Assembly (NCBI RefSeq): GCF_016587375.1
Contig: NZ_BNJG01000001.1
Location: forward strand, 1,302,001 to 1,366,000
Direction: 5' to 3'
DNA from: Ktedonobacter robiniae
Lineage (GTDB): Bacteria; Chloroflexota; Ktedonobacteria; Ktedonobacterales; Ktedonobacteraceae
Length of the DNA stretch: 64,000 nt
How positions within the stretch are numbered: position 1 is the first letter of the stretch; every line of letters starts with the position of its first letter. The notes beneath the pieces were generated by a model, which did no database searches, was not told where the DNA came from, and saw nothing but the letters and a program-made list of their open reading frames with translations. Made by a program: the position numbers and the translations under genes. Of this stretch, positions 63,470 through 64,000 are shown piece by piece.

Positions 63470-64000
63470 CTACACCATGGGCATGCGCTCAATGTGCAGT
63501 TCTTCCTGTTCATCGCGTGGTGAACGTCGACTCTGAATACGGCGCATGGCCAGCCCTATACGCCGTATTCCCTCCCTGATCTGCACTTCATCGCTTACGG
63601 CGTAGCTCAGGCGGATATACTGTCGTCCACCACCATCAATATGAAAAGGCTCTCCCAGGACAAACGCAACTCCCTCCTGGGCAGCCTCTCGTAAAAGCGT
63701 TCGTGCACGCATATCTCCCGGGAGGCGACACCAGAGATGGAAGCCGCCTCGCGGCAGCGTCACACGTGTTCCCGTCGGCCAATGCTCTTGAATCGCCTGA
63801 AACATGACATCGCGCTGCCGTTGATACTGCTGGCGCACCCTGGCCAGGTGAGGGTCCAGCATCTGGCGCTGGAGTATCTCTGATACCAGCCATTGTCCCA
63901 AGGCCGTCGTGTTCAGGTCAAAAATCTGTTTGTGGAGTGAGAGGCGTTCGATGAGGGGTTCTGGCGCCGCCAACCAGGCCACGCGCAAACCAGGAGCCAG
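63470..64000 (-). CDS. PLP-dependent aminotransferase domain, MocR/PdxR-type or class I (partial)
   Basis: Only the C-terminal part is in the window, and the frame runs off the right edge (reading LAPGLRVAWLAAP from the edge). It matches the aminotransferase fold-type I C-terminus: LRVAWLAAP, PRGGFHLWCRLPGD and YIRLSYAV with the substrate-binding arginine. The wording is most like the aminotransferase-like half of GntR/MocR regulators. Whether a GntR DNA-binding domain precedes it cannot be seen. It is convergent with the sigma-like gene. Confidence 0.75.
   Translation of the reverse strand: MAPGLRVAWLAAPEPLIERLSLHKQIFDLNTTALGQWLVSEILQRQMLDPHLARVRQQYQRQRDVMFQAIQEHWPTGTRVTLPRGGFHLWCRLPGDMRARTLLREAAQEGVAFVLGEPFHIDGGGRQYIRLSYAVSDEVQIREGIRRIGLAMRRIQSRRSPRDEQEELHIERMPMV

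Overview
The window looks like chromosomal DNA from a Chloroflexota bacterium, most likely class Ktedonobacteria. This is inference from the gene set: multi-domain STAND-like ATPases, secreted C39 and S53 peptidases, a zinc-ribbon protein kinase homologue, a CAX exchanger, a DprE1/DprE2-like pair, Nuo subunits, and moderately GC-rich codon use. No rRNA, tRNA, CRISPR array, intact insertion sequence or prophage was seen.

Layout. 0-4.3 kb: an esterase, a cystathionine gamma-synthase/lyase, then rpsT, rplS and rnhB behind a consensus promoter that is followed at once by a terminator-like attenuator. 4.5-13.4 kb: two C39-like peptidase paralogues, a heterodimeric ABC exporter, rlmB and a surface-anchored Ig-like protein. 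13.4-20.7 kb: thiamine pyrophosphokinase, a DprE1/DprE2-like epimerase pair, an HSL-type esterase, and an HMP-type ABC importer (ATPase, permease, binding protein) behind a TPP riboswitch. 20.8-27.1 kb: nuoJKLMN, transcribed leftward. 27.1-27.9 kb: an unexplained structured stretch. 28-42.6 kb: a zinc-ribbon pseudokinase, CAX exchanger, GH15 glucoamylase-like enzyme, TPR protein, YvcK homologue, GYD protein, eIF2B-like protein, thiolase and small or membrane hypothetical genes. 42.7-48 kb: a CHAP-domain protein, two tandem S53 lipoprotein peptidases and a DUF2207-like membrane protein. 48-54.1 kb: metX-metY-aspartate kinase-asd, read leftward behind a tandem SAM-I riboswitch plus Met-specific T-box. 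54.1-57.4 kb: an AT-rich island with two COG2187-like phosphotransferase paralogues. 57.4-63.5 kb: a two-gene ATPase operon whose first gene fuses a degenerate RelA/SpoT module to an AAA/STAND ATPase, divergent from a sigma-factor-like gene. The right edge holds part of a MocR-type or class I aminotransferase.

Regulation is unusually visible. A TPP riboswitch, a SAM-I riboswitch and a T-box each have a clear intrinsic terminator. Gene ends are often marked by perfect hairpins with 22-33 bp stems. At least three dispersed palindromic repeat families recur (core GACGCTRCTAAAGYACGCGT; TGTAGGGTCCATGCTGGC; CTGAGCGCGNAAGCGCTAG), plus a 169-bp MITE-like element inside the thiamine operon leader.

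The strongest candidates for undescribed biology are the pseudo-RSH-ATPase fusion with its ATPase/winged-helix partner (57.4-62.5 kb), and the double riboswitch in front of the methionine operon (53.4-54.1 kb).
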